The notes below the pieces were generated by a model. The model worked only from the letters and a program-made list of their open reading frames with translations. It was not told the origin of the DNA and ran no database searches. Below, in pieces: positions 43,776 through 55,376 of a stretch of DNA of 64,000 nt (position 1 is its first letter; each line of letters begins with the position of its first letter). The stretch covers positions 12,524,001-12,588,000 of the forward strand of contig OY992838.1 of assembly GCA_963921425.1 (NCBI GenBank), written 5' to 3'. Origin of the DNA: Dryas octopetala (Eukaryota; Streptophyta; Magnoliopsida; Rosales; Rosaceae). The translations under genes were made by a program, and so were the position numbers.

Positions 43776-45584
43776 TGTTGGAGAGAGTGAGTGGCAATGT
43801 CCGTGCAGGTGGGGACCACTCGTTGACGTGGCAATTTTGAGGTTCAAGTGACGTGGCACCATGGAACTGAAAGGTTTGGGTAGTTGGGACTTGGGCTAAG
43901 GCACTACACTATATGGGGGCAGACAGCAGAGGAGAAGAAGGTAAGCAGGCTGAAATTACCAAAATACCCTTCTTCCTTTCTCGTGTCCTCCAAACTCCAA
44001 AGTGTTAGGTCTGGGGCTACCCTGTAACTAACGATTCTTTATGTGGCACGTGGGGAATTTGGATGGCGGGGATTTTAATGCAATGGTGGACAAATAAAGG
44101 AAACACCACAAGCTTTTAATTTTCTGCTTTGGACTATCTCATCTAGCCTTCGACTCAAATCGGAAGGTTAATAATTAATAATTCATTCATATTTTTAAAT
44201 GCTACACTTATTATATTTTTATATCATAATTTTATACTATCTCATATGACATTCAAATATTAAATACTAAAAAATAAAAAATAAAACTTAAAAAATGAAA
44301 GAAGAAATACCTTTCTAGTAAAATAATGATACATAAGGTGAGATACGAATGTGAAAAAAAAAATGTGAGACAATTAGCATTATTGTTTTACATTCTATGT
44401 TCGTTGATTTTAGGTACAAAATTACAATGTTTTTTCATTTTAGCTATTAAAATGTTTATATCATTTTACTTTAAATACTCAATTTTAGTTTAGTTACCAA
44501 TTTTAAAAAATATGGTCATACCAAACTATGACTGTTTAACAATCATAACTTTTTTATTGATTTGTTGTTTTTTCAATGTTTGTAAGACTTAAACTTTAAT
44601 GTTTATTTTTTGGATTATAGGACTTCATTCTTCAATCCTAAATCAAAAACATAAACTCATATAAATTTTAAATTTTTAAGAATTTAAAATAGTCACAATT
44701 ATAACTGTTCGACAGTCACAACTGCATAGTAAATTGATTTGTGACATAATCTAAAATATCTTACTCTAGATTAATACCTAAACTAAAAAAAAAAATTAGT
44801 ATCTTGTTGCTTTACTGAAAAACTATTAATATTTGATATTTAATCATAATTTTTTATTCATATATACCACCCCATTTTCCTTAATTTCTCTTTTTAATAT
44901 CTTAAGCTTTCGAATTTGACAATTTCTCTCTTTTTCTTTTTGTACTAATTTGAACATTTATTTCATACATGGGTCTTTTAAATTTGTGGCTGTCAGGAGC
45001 GTATGCAATTAAAAATTAAAAAGTCCTAATTTGTTAATTTGGCTGTGAATAACTCTACTTTTATTTTCCAACCATGTTCAAGATTTCGGGTGGATGTATA
45101 ATGTATCGGAGATGCGTTTATATATAGTTTATCATTTGTTTCAAGGAATCCAAGAATAGTATAGGATTGATGCTCAATGGTAGCAACTGCCCTCTGGTGC
45201 CCAATGTTAATTTATAGCTCATAACAAGTATTTTGAAGGATCAATTATACTTAAATTTAACCTAAATAAGTATAGCGATCATAATTAATCACCTGATCAT
45301 ACATAAGTATAATTATTAGCAAATTGGCCTTACGGCTAATAGTCTAACGGTTATTTATTTCGTATAGATTCTTTAATTCATATATTTGTCCCAAAAAAGA
45401 TTAACGATCATAACTAATTAAAATTGTACATAAGTAAACTATTAATGAGCTTTTTACTCAAAACTCAATTATGCGGCGCAAATTCTAAATTTAAATGGAT
45501 CATAATGAAGATTTAATAGGACTAAACATGCATTTAATCATTAACTAGATTTAAATTATGTTATCATGTATTTACACGCTATAC
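43776..45584. other. Upstream intergenic DNA within duplication copy 1
   Basis: AT-rich with no gene. It includes the MITE at 44198-44381. Between about 44190 and 45020 the two duplication copies differ most (substitutions and short indels), unlike the nearly identical exon region. Confidence 0.6.
44198..44381. mobile_element. MITE, same family as 4935-5117
   Basis: About 184 bp from AATGCTACACTTAT to TAGCATT, so the ends form an inverted AATGCTA / TAGCATT. It matches 4935-5117 along its length and is duplicated at 58335-58517. Confidence 0.72.
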
Positions 45585-46104
45585 CAGTGGCGGATCCATA
45601 AATCTATTGTTATAGGGGCAAGATTAACCCAGCAGGGGCAGAAGCGAGGCTTGCGACTTGCTAGCAGAGGTAGCAGCCAGCAGAGGGTGACGGGTGACAG
45701 CGACAGCGACGGAGCAAAGGGCAACATGCGACAACGAGGAAGCAGGGGGCGACAGGCTCGCAACCTTCAGTAGTTCAGGCAAGTTGGGAACTTGGGGGTC
45801 TAGTCGAGAGTTGTGAGTCTCTTTGTTTGTTTAATTAACTTGCCAAAACAACGTCGTTTTGGCAAGTTTAGAATTTTTTTAAAAAATCATATGCATCTCA
45901 CGTGCTTTCAAGTTTCAGCAATTCAACCTTTCATGTTTCATCCCCTTCCTCTGTTCTGGTTCTTGTCCCTGCTCTGCAATCTTGCCCTTGCCAGCCATGG
46001 CTGCAACCAAGACCCAAACTTCATTCATAGAGTCAAGATTTTTCATCAAGCCCAACCTTTCTAAGTTCATGGGGTCAAGTGACCCCATTGTAGATTCGCC
46101 CTTG
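45585..46104. mobile_element. Non-autonomous hAT-like element, 520 bp
   Basis: Ends CAGTGGCGGATCCATA and (reverse complement of the right end) CAAGGGCGAATCTACA form imperfect TIRs of the CAGnGGCGGA type. Flanks CGCTATAC (45577-45584) and CGCCATAC (46105-46112) are an 8-bp duplication with one mismatch, the hAT hallmark. Inside lie GC-rich degenerate AGCAG/GCGAC repeats and a near-palindrome CTTGCCAAAACAACGT..TTTTGGCAAG. No transposase. Confidence 0.65.
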
Positions 46105-46765
46105 CGCCATACCATATCATTTTTGTATATTTAACATAGATCGTACCATATTAAATATTTATTCCAATAAAAATCATTTAATCAAATTGACATAATCCAT
46201 ATTAAGCTTTGTGTTTATAAGTCTTGGTTTAAAAACTCATTAATAATCTAGTAGAAGATTAACTAGTAAAAGAACTTATTTTTGCACCCACCAAATGGAA
46301 TGAAAATATTTATTAGTATTTCTAACTTAAAAAAAAAAATGTAAAATGTGGTTTTTTCATTTGACATCACCAAGTAGTAGGCAGACCAAAATAAGTGACA
46401 AGACGACCAAGAAAATGCCAAGCGTGGGGTAGCACTATAGCAACCCCATAAAGGGCAAGGTTCGTTTTGGTGGCAGGGTCCACTCCGTGCCTCTATTGTT
46501 GGCTTATAGACGAAGAAGGAAAGTTGCGTGGGTCCCACGCCCGAGTGTCTAAGGCTAATGTTGAGGGTTGCTCATGTGGCGTCGACCCAAAAATCACGAA
46601 TCAAGTGTGATGTGTTTATGGCCCAAAAAAAAAAAAAAAAGTGTGATGTGTTTACTTGAATTATAATAGGTGTATAATTGTTAAAATAAAATTTATACAT
46701 TAATAATTGTGTCCTACACTCCTACACTCCTACATATAATTTAAATAAATTTATTATATTATATT

Positions 46766-47215
46766 TGTTTGTGGGAAAACCCACATCGACCCGAACAGCC
46801 AATCACAGCTCGACACGTGGCTGGTCAAACATCCACCTCGGAGTTGATTCTCAGTGGTCAAACTTTGACTTCCACGTCATCACTGATCAGCACTTCCTCT
46901 ACCAGCTCAGACCGGATCTCCACACCGCCCCTCCTTGTTCGGTCCGAGCCGAACCGATGATCTTCCTTGGGATCGAGTGTCCATCTTCCCACGATCATCC
47001 CGGCTCGGCTCGGCTCGGCACACGAGATGGCTTCCTTCCGAGTTCTGGCGTCGACCAGTTAGGGCTCGGAAAGACTCCAATCTATGGACCGGCTCGGCTT
47101 GGAGTCCCATGCCCGATCCGACCACATATGGACTTCGTGTCTTCGCATGGGAACATATGTTCGTATCGGCTCGGCTCGGCTCTCCGCCGCCATTCCCAGG
47201 AAGATCACGCTGGGA
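46766..47215 (+). mobile_element. Truncated 5' part of a Tat-type gypsy LTR
   Basis: TGTTTGTGGGAAAACCCACA onward is identical, as far as I can see, to the first 450 bp of the LTR at 60903-61968. It stops abruptly after CACGCTGGGA and is followed by unrelated sequence containing a GTTCATATG palindrome. The open frames across it (46765-47256 and others) are LTR shadows. Confidence 0.85.
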
Positions 47216-49110
47216 AGTTCATATGTTCATATGAACTTTATTCTATATCTATATAAATAGGTATGCATCTTTTTAACAAGAACAATTTTAGCTGTGCCAC
47301 TTCTGCATTTTAACATATTTTTATTAATTTTTCTTTGTTAAAAAGCGTTAGAGAATCCCTTTGGTGCAAATGAATAAATTTTCACTTTTAATCAAAATAA
47401 TCTATCCATTAGAGTATAATTAAAGTGTTTCTTGCTAAAAGGATGACAAAGCAATTTTCCTTAAAGTGAAGTAACTGTTAAATATGAATTAATTAGCTTT
47501 AACCTTTAGTGGGTTCTGTGGTGACGTGGCAGCACTATAAACAAATAAAATGAAAGAATGGCTCTGCCTAAGCCAAGCCTAGCTGACATTTAGTGGGGGG
47601 GAAAAGGCCTTGATTCGATTTACCTTTTTTAGCCCAAAATTGAAGGTGGACATGAGAATTGAGAGGTCCATGTAAAAAGTAGTCCAAAAAGGGTGCCATT
47701 TTGCATGGAGACCATCCCATGACTCACACCCACAAGACCCACACACACAAGCACTTTCTAGAAAAAGTCAAATTGCATGTATTTCAAACCAATTGCCAAT
47801 TACAAATCTACATCTACTTGTCATGCATGAACATCATCAGTCCATATCAATATTTAGCATATACTTAGAGAAAACCAATTTTGTGATGCCTTTGTTAATG
47901 CCCAAAAAATCTATAAAGATATGTCCTATGTGTACTTAAATTTTTCATTATGCCAACATTTGGATGTGACATTTCAAACATAGGAATTTTAGTTCATGTT
48001 TTATTATTAAATTACTTCTTTATATGTTGTTATTAAATTACTTGAATGGAATGTTAAACTAAAGAAATATCTAGATGCAATAAGGTGTGCCATGGCCTAG
48101 CTAAATTTGCACTACTAAATACTCTTGTTTCTTTTTTTTTCAATTTGAGGAGGGGATTTAAAGTTGTATCTCTTCCAATAAAATGGAGGAAAATATTTCT
48201 GACTAAACCCATAGATAGAGGTTGAAAATACTCTTAATTGGATGGAGTGGTTGATCAATTGGCTTATTCCTCTTATTCTATTTGACACTATTTACCCTAG
48301 TGTATATAATTCAGATCTCTTAGTCATAATTAATTATGAAAATTCAATTGAGAGTATTTTATATTAACAATGTGAAGTTTTGCCTAAAATTTATAATGTC
48401 TTAAGCTCGATCTTCACCCACTCACAACTGATTTTGAATTGATACATTAATTATTTCAAATTTCAGTATATCAAACATTTTAAAGTTAAAATAAATAATC
48501 ATATATACTCGATTTTCATGGTAGGAATATCTCATTCATAGTTAGGTTTCCATCGTAAAACATAACTATGAGATGTTATCTAGAACTCTTCAAACACACA
48601 CAACTCAACAAGATAAGAAACCCCTCTACATTCACACAAACAATGAGACCAACCCTCAGCTTTGAATGTGCTTGTTATTGAGAGTTGTGGGTGTGCCAAC
48701 TTTTTGTTAAACTTGGAGGCTGGTGGAGGACCATGTACACATAGCTAGCAGCTGAGACATGTAACCTGGTCCATCCAAATTCCAAACTAAGTAGAAGTAG
48801 TTATGTATTTTCCCAATGTTTTGTGAAAAACAATAAAAATGCCTGAACATGACATGTGGATTCTTCACGGCCATCAAGTGGGGAAAGATGTATAAAGAAG
48901 AAAATGGATTCCTTTTATATATGATCTGTAATCTCTATAATGACTGATGGACACAAGCCAATTAATAAAGAAGGTGCTCCAAAGATAGGTAGAGTATCAT
49001 TTTGAGCAATCTTGCTATTATACAAGATAACACGGATCTCCTTCCCCTTTCTTTATTTCCCTTTCAGCCGAACGTTAATATTTTGTTTTCATTCCACTCA
49101 CATGAGAGAC
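47216..49110. other. Intergenic DNA, no gene seen
   Basis: AT-rich non-coding sequence just right of duplication copy 1. It begins with the palindromic GTTCATATGTTCATATGAAC. No frame with family resemblance, no RNA gene and no clear element was found. Confidence 0.6.
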
Positions 49111-49448
49111 GATGAAAGTTAAATTCATAATTTTTTAGATTTATTTATAGTGATTAATTTCATAATTTGAACAGTTTATTTTTTAGGTCTCACTCTAAAG
49201 ATCATCATTGCAAAAAATTAACCAAATCTAAAATTATTTAGTCATATAACTATGATAAAATAAATAGACGAACAATCTTTTCGATAAAAGCATATCAATA
49301 GCTGTTATCATAATCAAATGCCTAAACGACTTCCAATTTTGAAGATTTTTTACAAAGATAATTTTTGAAGTGTAACCTAAAAAATAAATGATTCAGATAA
49401 TGAAATTACATTATATGGTAGATCTAAAAGAGTATTTAACTTCATATT
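49111..49448. mobile_element. Foldback/long-TIR MITE, family member A
   Basis: Left arm ...AACAGTTTATTTTTTAGGTC..AAAGATCATCATTGCAAAAA.. pairs, with mismatches, with the right arm around 49330-49448 (AGTGTAACCTAAAAAATAAA). The arms are about 150 bp and the non-paired centre is short and AT-rich. The arm sequence recurs in 50838-51190 and 54044-54360. No coding capacity. Confidence 0.75.
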
Positions 49449-49750
49449 AACTTGTTAAGTAATTAGCTTTAAAACATTTTTGTGATACGTAAGACATAAA
49501 TTTATCTAATTTTAGAAAGAGACATTTGGAGTACATGAGGTTAATGAGGTGTACTAATTCCAGTATCCTTCTTAATTCTCCTTTTTCTCTCTGTCACGGA
49601 ATTTTTAGCAATTAATCTCCAAGTAAGATTTTGTGGACAAGAAGGCAAAGTCATAGCCTTGTAGGCCATTTGGCCACATGCAAATTAAAAAATTTACTTT
49701 TACTTTTTATGTAATTTACAAGTGACAAATCTTAATATATATATATATAT

Positions 49751-50689
49751 GGAAATTTTTAGTTAAACAATTTCAACTATACCTATGTTTTTATTCAGGA
49801 TATAAATTTTACTTTATATTAAATGGGACTCAAACTTTTATTTTGTTTCAAACAAGGACTTTTTGCTAGCAGCGTTACATTTTCCGTCAAGGCCAAAATC
49901 ATCACTTCTCCCCAATTGCCCTCCATCTCCAATATAGTTACATTTACTGGTGCGATACCGCCGGACCCAAGGGGTGCCGGCGGCTTTGCTGGCCATTCTG
50001 GAGGTCTTTGGAGAGCCTCGCGTCGGATCGCCGCCGCTCTCTTGCAGTCGTCGAGCTTCGACTCGAACGAATAAGACGACGTCCTCGTGCATTCCGGAAA
50101 CCACCGATTCGATGATGTCCTCGTCTTCTTTGAGCAGGAGCTTCTCATCTTTTCGTTGTTGCGGTGACGGTTGAGATTGTGACTGTTGCAGAACGACGTC
50201 GTCGTGCGGAGTGCGAGCGACGAAGGACTGGACGAAGTCAATGCCGAAGAAGCCGAGGAGGTAGATGACGGAGGCAACAAAAGAAAAGATGGTGGCGATC
50301 TCGGAGAGAGTGACGACGTGGAGGGGAGTGGAGGTGCGGATCTTCTCGCACCAGCGGTGGAGGAGGAAGTAGGCGACGGTGAAGAAGAGGCCATTGGTAG
50401 CCGGAGAGGGAGAGGGGGAGGGGAAGGATGGGTTGGTGAGGGGAAGGGTTTCTGAATTTTTTTTTTTTTTTCAGTTTTTTTTTTTTTTAACAACTATATT
50501 GGAGATGAAGGGCAATTGGGGAAAAGTGACAATTTTGCCCTTGAAAAGGGACGGAAAATATAACATTGTTATCAAAAAGTTCTTATTTGACACAAAATAA
50601 AAATTTGACTCCTCAATTGACACAAAATAAAATTTATATTCTAAATAAGAACATAGGGTATAGTTTGAGTACTTTATCTAAAATTTTTC
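49751..50689. mobile_element. Pack-MULE-like transposon carrying an HMG-CoA reductase fragment
   Basis: Two inverted repeats of about 190-200 bp flank the element: 49751-49941 and 50492-50689. Shared blocks include CTATACC..TATGTT, ATATAAATTTTA, TTTTATTTTGT.TCAAA, TTTTCCGTC, CCCCAATTGCCC and CATCTCCAATATAGTT. Such long TIRs are typical of Mutator-like elements. Between them lies a GC-rich segment derived from a host gene (49985-50410). Both sides abut TATATA runs, which hide any 9-bp target duplication. No transposase is present, so it is non-autonomous. Confidence 0.82.
49985..50410 (-). pseudogene. HMG-CoA reductase (HMGR) exon-1 fragment, frameshifted
   Basis: The minus-strand frame gives [34 protein letters not shown] and [19 protein letters not shown], the two membrane helices and inter-helix ER segment of plant HMGR. 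A diverged linker ends [11 protein letters not shown]. The frame then shifts near 50090, and another frame continues [20 protein letters not shown], the start of the catalytic part, before breaking at about 49990. The captured piece therefore covers roughly the N-terminal third. A 224-codon frame through it mixes captured and TIR sequence and is not a normal HMGR. Active HMGR makes mevalonate at the ER; this copy cannot. Confidence 0.88.
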
Positions 50690-50837
50690 ATATATATATA
50701 TATATATACATATAAGCTGCTCTTTGATTAATCTTGTTTATATATTGACAAACAAATCTTTTAAAAGGAAAGCAACATCGTTTACATTTTACACTCAAAA
50801 AAGAACAAAGACATATAATGGAGATAGGGAATACTTA

Positions 50838-51190
50838 TCCACCTTCTTCATATGTTTTTTCCTTTATTATTCTCATTGTACTGTGTATTTTCATAATCGG
50901 AACTGTTTATTTTTTAGATAATTATTTAAAGATTATCTCTACAAAAAATTAACTAAATCGGAAATCGTTTGGTCATGTAATCGTTATCAAATAAAAAATG
51001 GTGAATCAAATTGTTATCAAAACCGTATGTTTATTCGGCTACAATTACATAACCAAACGATTTCTGATCTGATAATTTTTTACAAAGAGGATCTTCATAA
51101 TTAGATCTAAATAATGAACGGTTCCGATTATAAATTTACATTGCAGAATGAGAATAATAAAAGAAAAGATCGATGAAGAAGGTAGATTGG
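50838..51190. mobile_element. Foldback/long-TIR MITE, family member B
   Basis: Arms of about 150 bp: ACCTTCTTCAT..TTATTATTCTCATT..ATAATCGGAACTG..TTTATTTTTTAGAT and the reverse complement from the right side ACCTTCTTCATCG..TTATTATTCTCATT..ATAATCGGAACCG..TTTAGATCT. The inner arm contains AAATCG..AATCGTTTGGT. The centre is about 60 bp. Confidence 0.85.
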
Positions 51191-53340
51191 AGAAATTGGA
51201 TAGCATTCCTCCGCGATGGAGATAATTTTATACCAACTTATATTTTCAGGTCCCGATACTTTTAATATTTGTATTAATTTGAAGGTCCCCACAAAGAAAC
51301 ACTTTCATTGTCACCCATTTGTCTAATTAAGATGGCGAAATAACTCAGCAGTACTGGGCCCTAAAGATTGGGTATATCAAAGTCAAACACCCATAGTTGG
51401 GTTATAAGCCCTTTCATATGACCACTTCAAAATTTTTTTCTTTTTGCTGACCAAACTATAGTGATATATCACATTCAATACCATATAATTCAGTTTAACT
51501 AACCAAATTAATCATACAATATATATAACATTTTATCAAAATGTGGGGTCTTCTAAAGCATGCATGATATATTGGGGGTGTGGTATTATACATCCCCACA
51601 TCACATTCATAGCCTAGGTCTCCCTCCATAATTTGTGTCAAAATTGAATTCTATGAAGTTTATTTTTCTTTGAAATATCATATCATATTAAATACAAACA
51701 AAGCTATGCCCGCATGCGTGAACATGTTGCAAGCAATTGATTATTATTATTTATTTGGACGGCTTGACCTCTGCTTATTTAAAAAAAAAAAAAAAAACCC
51801 AATATAAAAAAGAGAAAAACAGTATAACATCTCATGCACAGGCTTAAAATATGTTACATTTTTCTTACCTCTAAAGGCTCTAATCACAAGCCATTAATTA
51901 TAACAAAAAAATAAAAATATTGAATTAATTTTTAATTAAAACTACATGAATAGTGCTTTTTCGACACCAGCTACTGGCATATAAATTGCATATAAATAAA
52001 TTTATATGATTAATGTACTAATATTATATAGAATTATATAATTTTGTTTAATCTGTGTATGTGTTGAGGAATTAATTATGTACGTAATATATGTTATTTA
52101 CATATTTTTATTTTTTGTAAATTTGTGGTTTTTCTTGAAAAGTGACATATTAATTTCTCAATCAAATTAAGGTTGTTAACAGCTTGTCATGCTGCTGCCC
52201 TCACTCTGAGCATGCTCTAGCAGCCTCTTATTCTATTTTCAGGTGCAACAAACAGTTAAGCATTTCTAAATAATATTAACTAATTTACTTTAATTTAATA
52301 AAGTATTAGTTGATCCTTTTATAAAATAATGCTAGATATGACATTTTTATTTTGCTCATGGAGACCCCCGAAGGTTCTCTCATCACCAATTTGCTTAATT
52401 ACCAATAAAAAACAGTGATACTCCATTTTTTCTTTCTTTCTTTTTTTAATCTGAAATTTTCTTTGTGGTTATTGTGAATTATAGCTCCATCTCTCTCTTT
52501 CTGTCACTCTTAGACTATATTCTTTAAAATTTTATAAAATTGGCATCCTACTCATAGCCAAAACCATTATAATTAATCTTTTATGAGCCAGCCTAGATGA
52601 AGTTCTCATTTGAAGCAATGTCTTTTTCCCCTTTCCACCGGGCAACACTTTTTCACTTTCAAATTTGAACAAATGGTCCCTCATTACATTATTAATTATT
52701 TAACCTAAAAAATAATAATATGCTGTTTAGCCACAAACCCAAAAATGTTTCCACATTAATTAGGATATAAAGGCTGTTAATTAGGTACCCTAATGTTAAA
52801 AATGTAAATAAATAATTTCAATTGCATAGTGTGCATGGGAATGTCATGTAGGATATTCTTAATTAAAATACCAAACACTCATTAATTACTCATAGACTTC
52901 TAACTGCATGATAGTTGCTTGCACAGCATATGGCATATGCTACATAATAATAGAGGACAGTCAAAGAAACAATTCAAAATTATGAATAGAAAATCTAGAG
53001 AAATAGAAAAAGTCAATTAATGGATGGTTCCAATTTTGTAGGTCTTGTCCCCCAAAAAAAAATGCAGTGGAATGACAAAACAATGAACATGGTCATAATG
53101 TAATGGGCCGTCTTACAAGAAATTCAATTCAATTCAAGCATTCAACCAACCATGTAAAGACCGAACAATGCGGCTGCATAATAGCCACAAAAGGACAAGA
53201 GGTTATTATGGGGGCCCAGCATTTTTTATTTTATGATGCAACAAAGCTGAGTGGGCCAGATGGAAAGTTTTGATCATAAAATCATGATGTATTTGTTAAG
53301 AGGCCCATAACAGCCGAGTGGCTTGCAAGTTGCAATCAGA
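51191..53340. other. Intergenic DNA, no gene seen
   Basis: AT-rich non-coding sequence, with A-runs near 51781 and T-rich patches near 52420. No supported gene or clear transposon. Confidence 0.6.
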
Positions 53341-53900
53341 GGTGGGTAAACTACTTTTTCGGTCCCTAGGTTTTGCCTCGAAATCACGTTTTGTTCTCGT
53401 GGTTTTAATTTTTTCAATTAGTCCTTGTGTTTTATGTTATTTGCAATCTTAGGATAATTTTAATAAAATTCAAATCTTCAATTTGGGGATAAATTATCCA
53501 CTTGTTTTCACAAAAAATTTTGTTGGGGATTGAAAGACTATCTTATGAGCTTTCTAAAACTAATTTCAATTTTTATTTTTGAATTTATTTGCAAAAAAAA
53601 TTGGGACTCACAAAATTTTTAGAGTTTGAACTTTAAGTTTGTGATTTCTTTAAATTCTTGTTTGAAAATAAAAAATTCAAAGTTATATACATGATTTTTA
53701 GTCATTTTTTTGTAAAACTTGCTAGGTTTAAACAAATTATTAGTTTTGATTTGAGAAAATTTTTCAAGTTAGCTGCATAATGTCCCAAAATTGCAAAAAG
53801 TATAAAACACAATGACTAAATTGGGAAAATTGAAACCACGAGTACCAAATGTGTTGTCGGGTCAAAACACAGGGATAAAAAATGTAGTTTACCCATCACC
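53341..53900. mobile_element. Long-TIR Mutator-like non-autonomous element, 560 bp
   Basis: The left arm GGGTAAACTACTTTTTCGGT..GTTTTGCC..TCTCGTGGTTTTAATTTT..TTGTGTTTTAT pairs with the reverse complement of the right arm, GGGTAAACTACATTTTTTAT..GTTTTGAC..ACTCGTGGTTTCAATTTT..TTGTGTTTTAT. The arms are about 110-120 bp. Flanks ATCAGAGGT and ATCACCAGT are only a weak 9-bp match. The centre is AT-rich with no coding capacity. Confidence 0.72.
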
Positions 53901-54043
53901 AGTTGGTTGGCTGGTTGGGTCCTATTTAACAATTTTTTTTTGTTATGATATTTAACATATTTGTTCATGATCTTCACATTGACAATTTTATTTGTCTAAA
54001 AGCTTGGTCATGTTCAAAATTGATCACCTGCTCATTATAGAGT

Positions 54044-54360
54044 GGTGAATTCCCCGCTCACTATAAAGTAGAAAATTCAATGATCGGAACGGTTTATTTT
54101 TTAGGTCCTTCTTCAAAGGTCGTCATTGTAAAAAATCAGCAAAATCGATAATTGTTTGGTCATTTAAACTATACAGACAAATACAGTCCATTAGATAAAA
54201 TTGAAATGATATTGACAATAATTTACTGGCTAAACAGTCTTCGATTTAGCTTATTCTTTGCAAGGATGACCTTTGAATGATGTTCTAAAATATGGACGGC
54301 TCCGATCATTGAACTTCATTACTGGGTGGTGAGTAGAGATCTATAGTGAGCGGGTGAACT
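54044..54360. mobile_element. Foldback/long-TIR MITE, family member C
   Basis: Left arm CCGCTCACTATA..AATGATCGGAACGG..TTATTTTTTAGGTC..CAAAGGTC pairs with the right arm ending CTATAGTGAGCGG (54341-54353). It shares the core GATCGGAACGGTTTATTTTT and AATCGATAATTGTTTGGTCA with members A and B. Confidence 0.85.
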
Positions 54361-55376
54361 TTTATTTGGTCATGTTAATTAATCATTGATTTAAGAAGCA
54401 TGAAACATGAATTTTTTGTGTATATTTTATTTTGTAATTTTTATTTTAAGATAAATATTTTTTGAGTCAAGCATTCTAACGCTCGCCTGAGCATTCAGAA
54501 GCTCAGGTCAAAACTGAGCTGGGTTATCATATTTTTAAGCATGTAGTCTGTTTTATCATTGTACTTAGACTAAAATACCGACCCTTCTATTATAACTATT
54601 GTTATAAATTAAAGACAAATATAGATAAAACCAGATAAAGAAGTAGGAAGAATTTAAAGTGTATTTCTTATTTATATAAGGCCTCTATTTATAGGCTCAT
54701 GGATGACTAGGGATAAGCCCTTAAGGTCTCCTATTTTATATTGAGTTGGAATCTTCTCAATTATCTATACAATTTACTCTAGATAAATACAGAAATAATG
54801 ATAAACATGATAATAGACAGCTACATATTTATGATATTTACAACAAATGAAGGTTATGAAGATTTTAATTGTTGAATGTATATTCTCAAAGATATGGTAG
54901 TTGGGCCCCTGTTTTTAGACATGTCCATGAAATTGGGTGTAGCCTGGCCCTAGTGACTTAGAGTGAGGAGGACCAATGGGTTGGCTTGAGCTGGGCTCTG
55001 TGAATCCAAACCCAACCTTTCAAACCCTTTTTAATACTCATCTGTCTGTTAATTTGTTTAGTCCATTCACATGGACCTTTATTTGGGACTCTTTATATGT
55101 TGTTAATTGCTAACCATAATTGGTATTGCATTACAAGCCAATATAAATGCACAAAATAATCAAATAGCAACCACCAACTGAAGTATAACATACATAACCA
55201 GATTATATGTAGCTCACATAATTAACATGTTTATCTTATGCATGCACACACAATTAGGAAGATCATCATCATGTACTTCCCAACAATTAATCAATCACAA
55301 ACAAGACCACCATTATTTTTCAAAACCCAAAAACCAAATAAACTTTGAATACCATCCTCCATTAATTAATTATCTC
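54361..55376. other. Intergenic DNA with a candidate solo LTR
   Basis: Besides the LTR-like segment 54600-54845 there is no recognisable element or gene. The last 300 bp would hold the 3'UTR of the minus-strand gene at 55377. Confidence 0.5.
54600..54845 (-). mobile_element. Possible solo LTR (copia-like), 246 bp
   Basis: The minus strand reads TGTTGTAAAT...ATTTATAACA with a promoter-like GAGCCTATAAATAGAGGCC in the middle and A/T-rich flanks, the layout of a small plant copia LTR. No internal region or partner LTR is near, and no clean target duplication was found. Confidence 0.45.

Larger units (their letters stand above)
42670..47215. repeat. Segmental duplication, copy 1 (4.5 kb)
   Basis: Matches 56807-61352 in direct orientation at a constant offset of 14,137 bp at both ends, with few substitutions and small compensating indels. 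It spans the 3' part of intron 1, exon 1 and promoter of the ALKBH10B-like gene, a MITE, an hAT-like element and the first 450 bp of a gypsy LTR. This copy is continuous with the complete gene. The left breakpoint shares ATATTCCAAAAAATAAATG; the right one lies after CACGCTGGGA. Confidence 0.97.

Noticed and set aside
43191..43851. Plus-strand ORFs over ALKBH10B-like exon 1 (and 57328-57988)
   Set aside because: Shadows of the GC-rich minus-strand coding exon; duplicated only because the DNA is duplicated.
46765..47256. 163-codon ORF and overlapping frames
   Set aside because: They lie entirely in gypsy LTR sequence or run off its truncated end.
49819..50493. 224-codon frame as a real minus-strand gene
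   Set aside because: It runs through transposon TIR and frameshifted HMGR sequence; its Pro/Ser-rich text is an out-of-frame reading of HMGR codons.
52181..52240. Plant microRNA precursor around GCATGCT repeats
   Set aside because: Only a short imperfect pairing and no match to a miRNA family I recognise.
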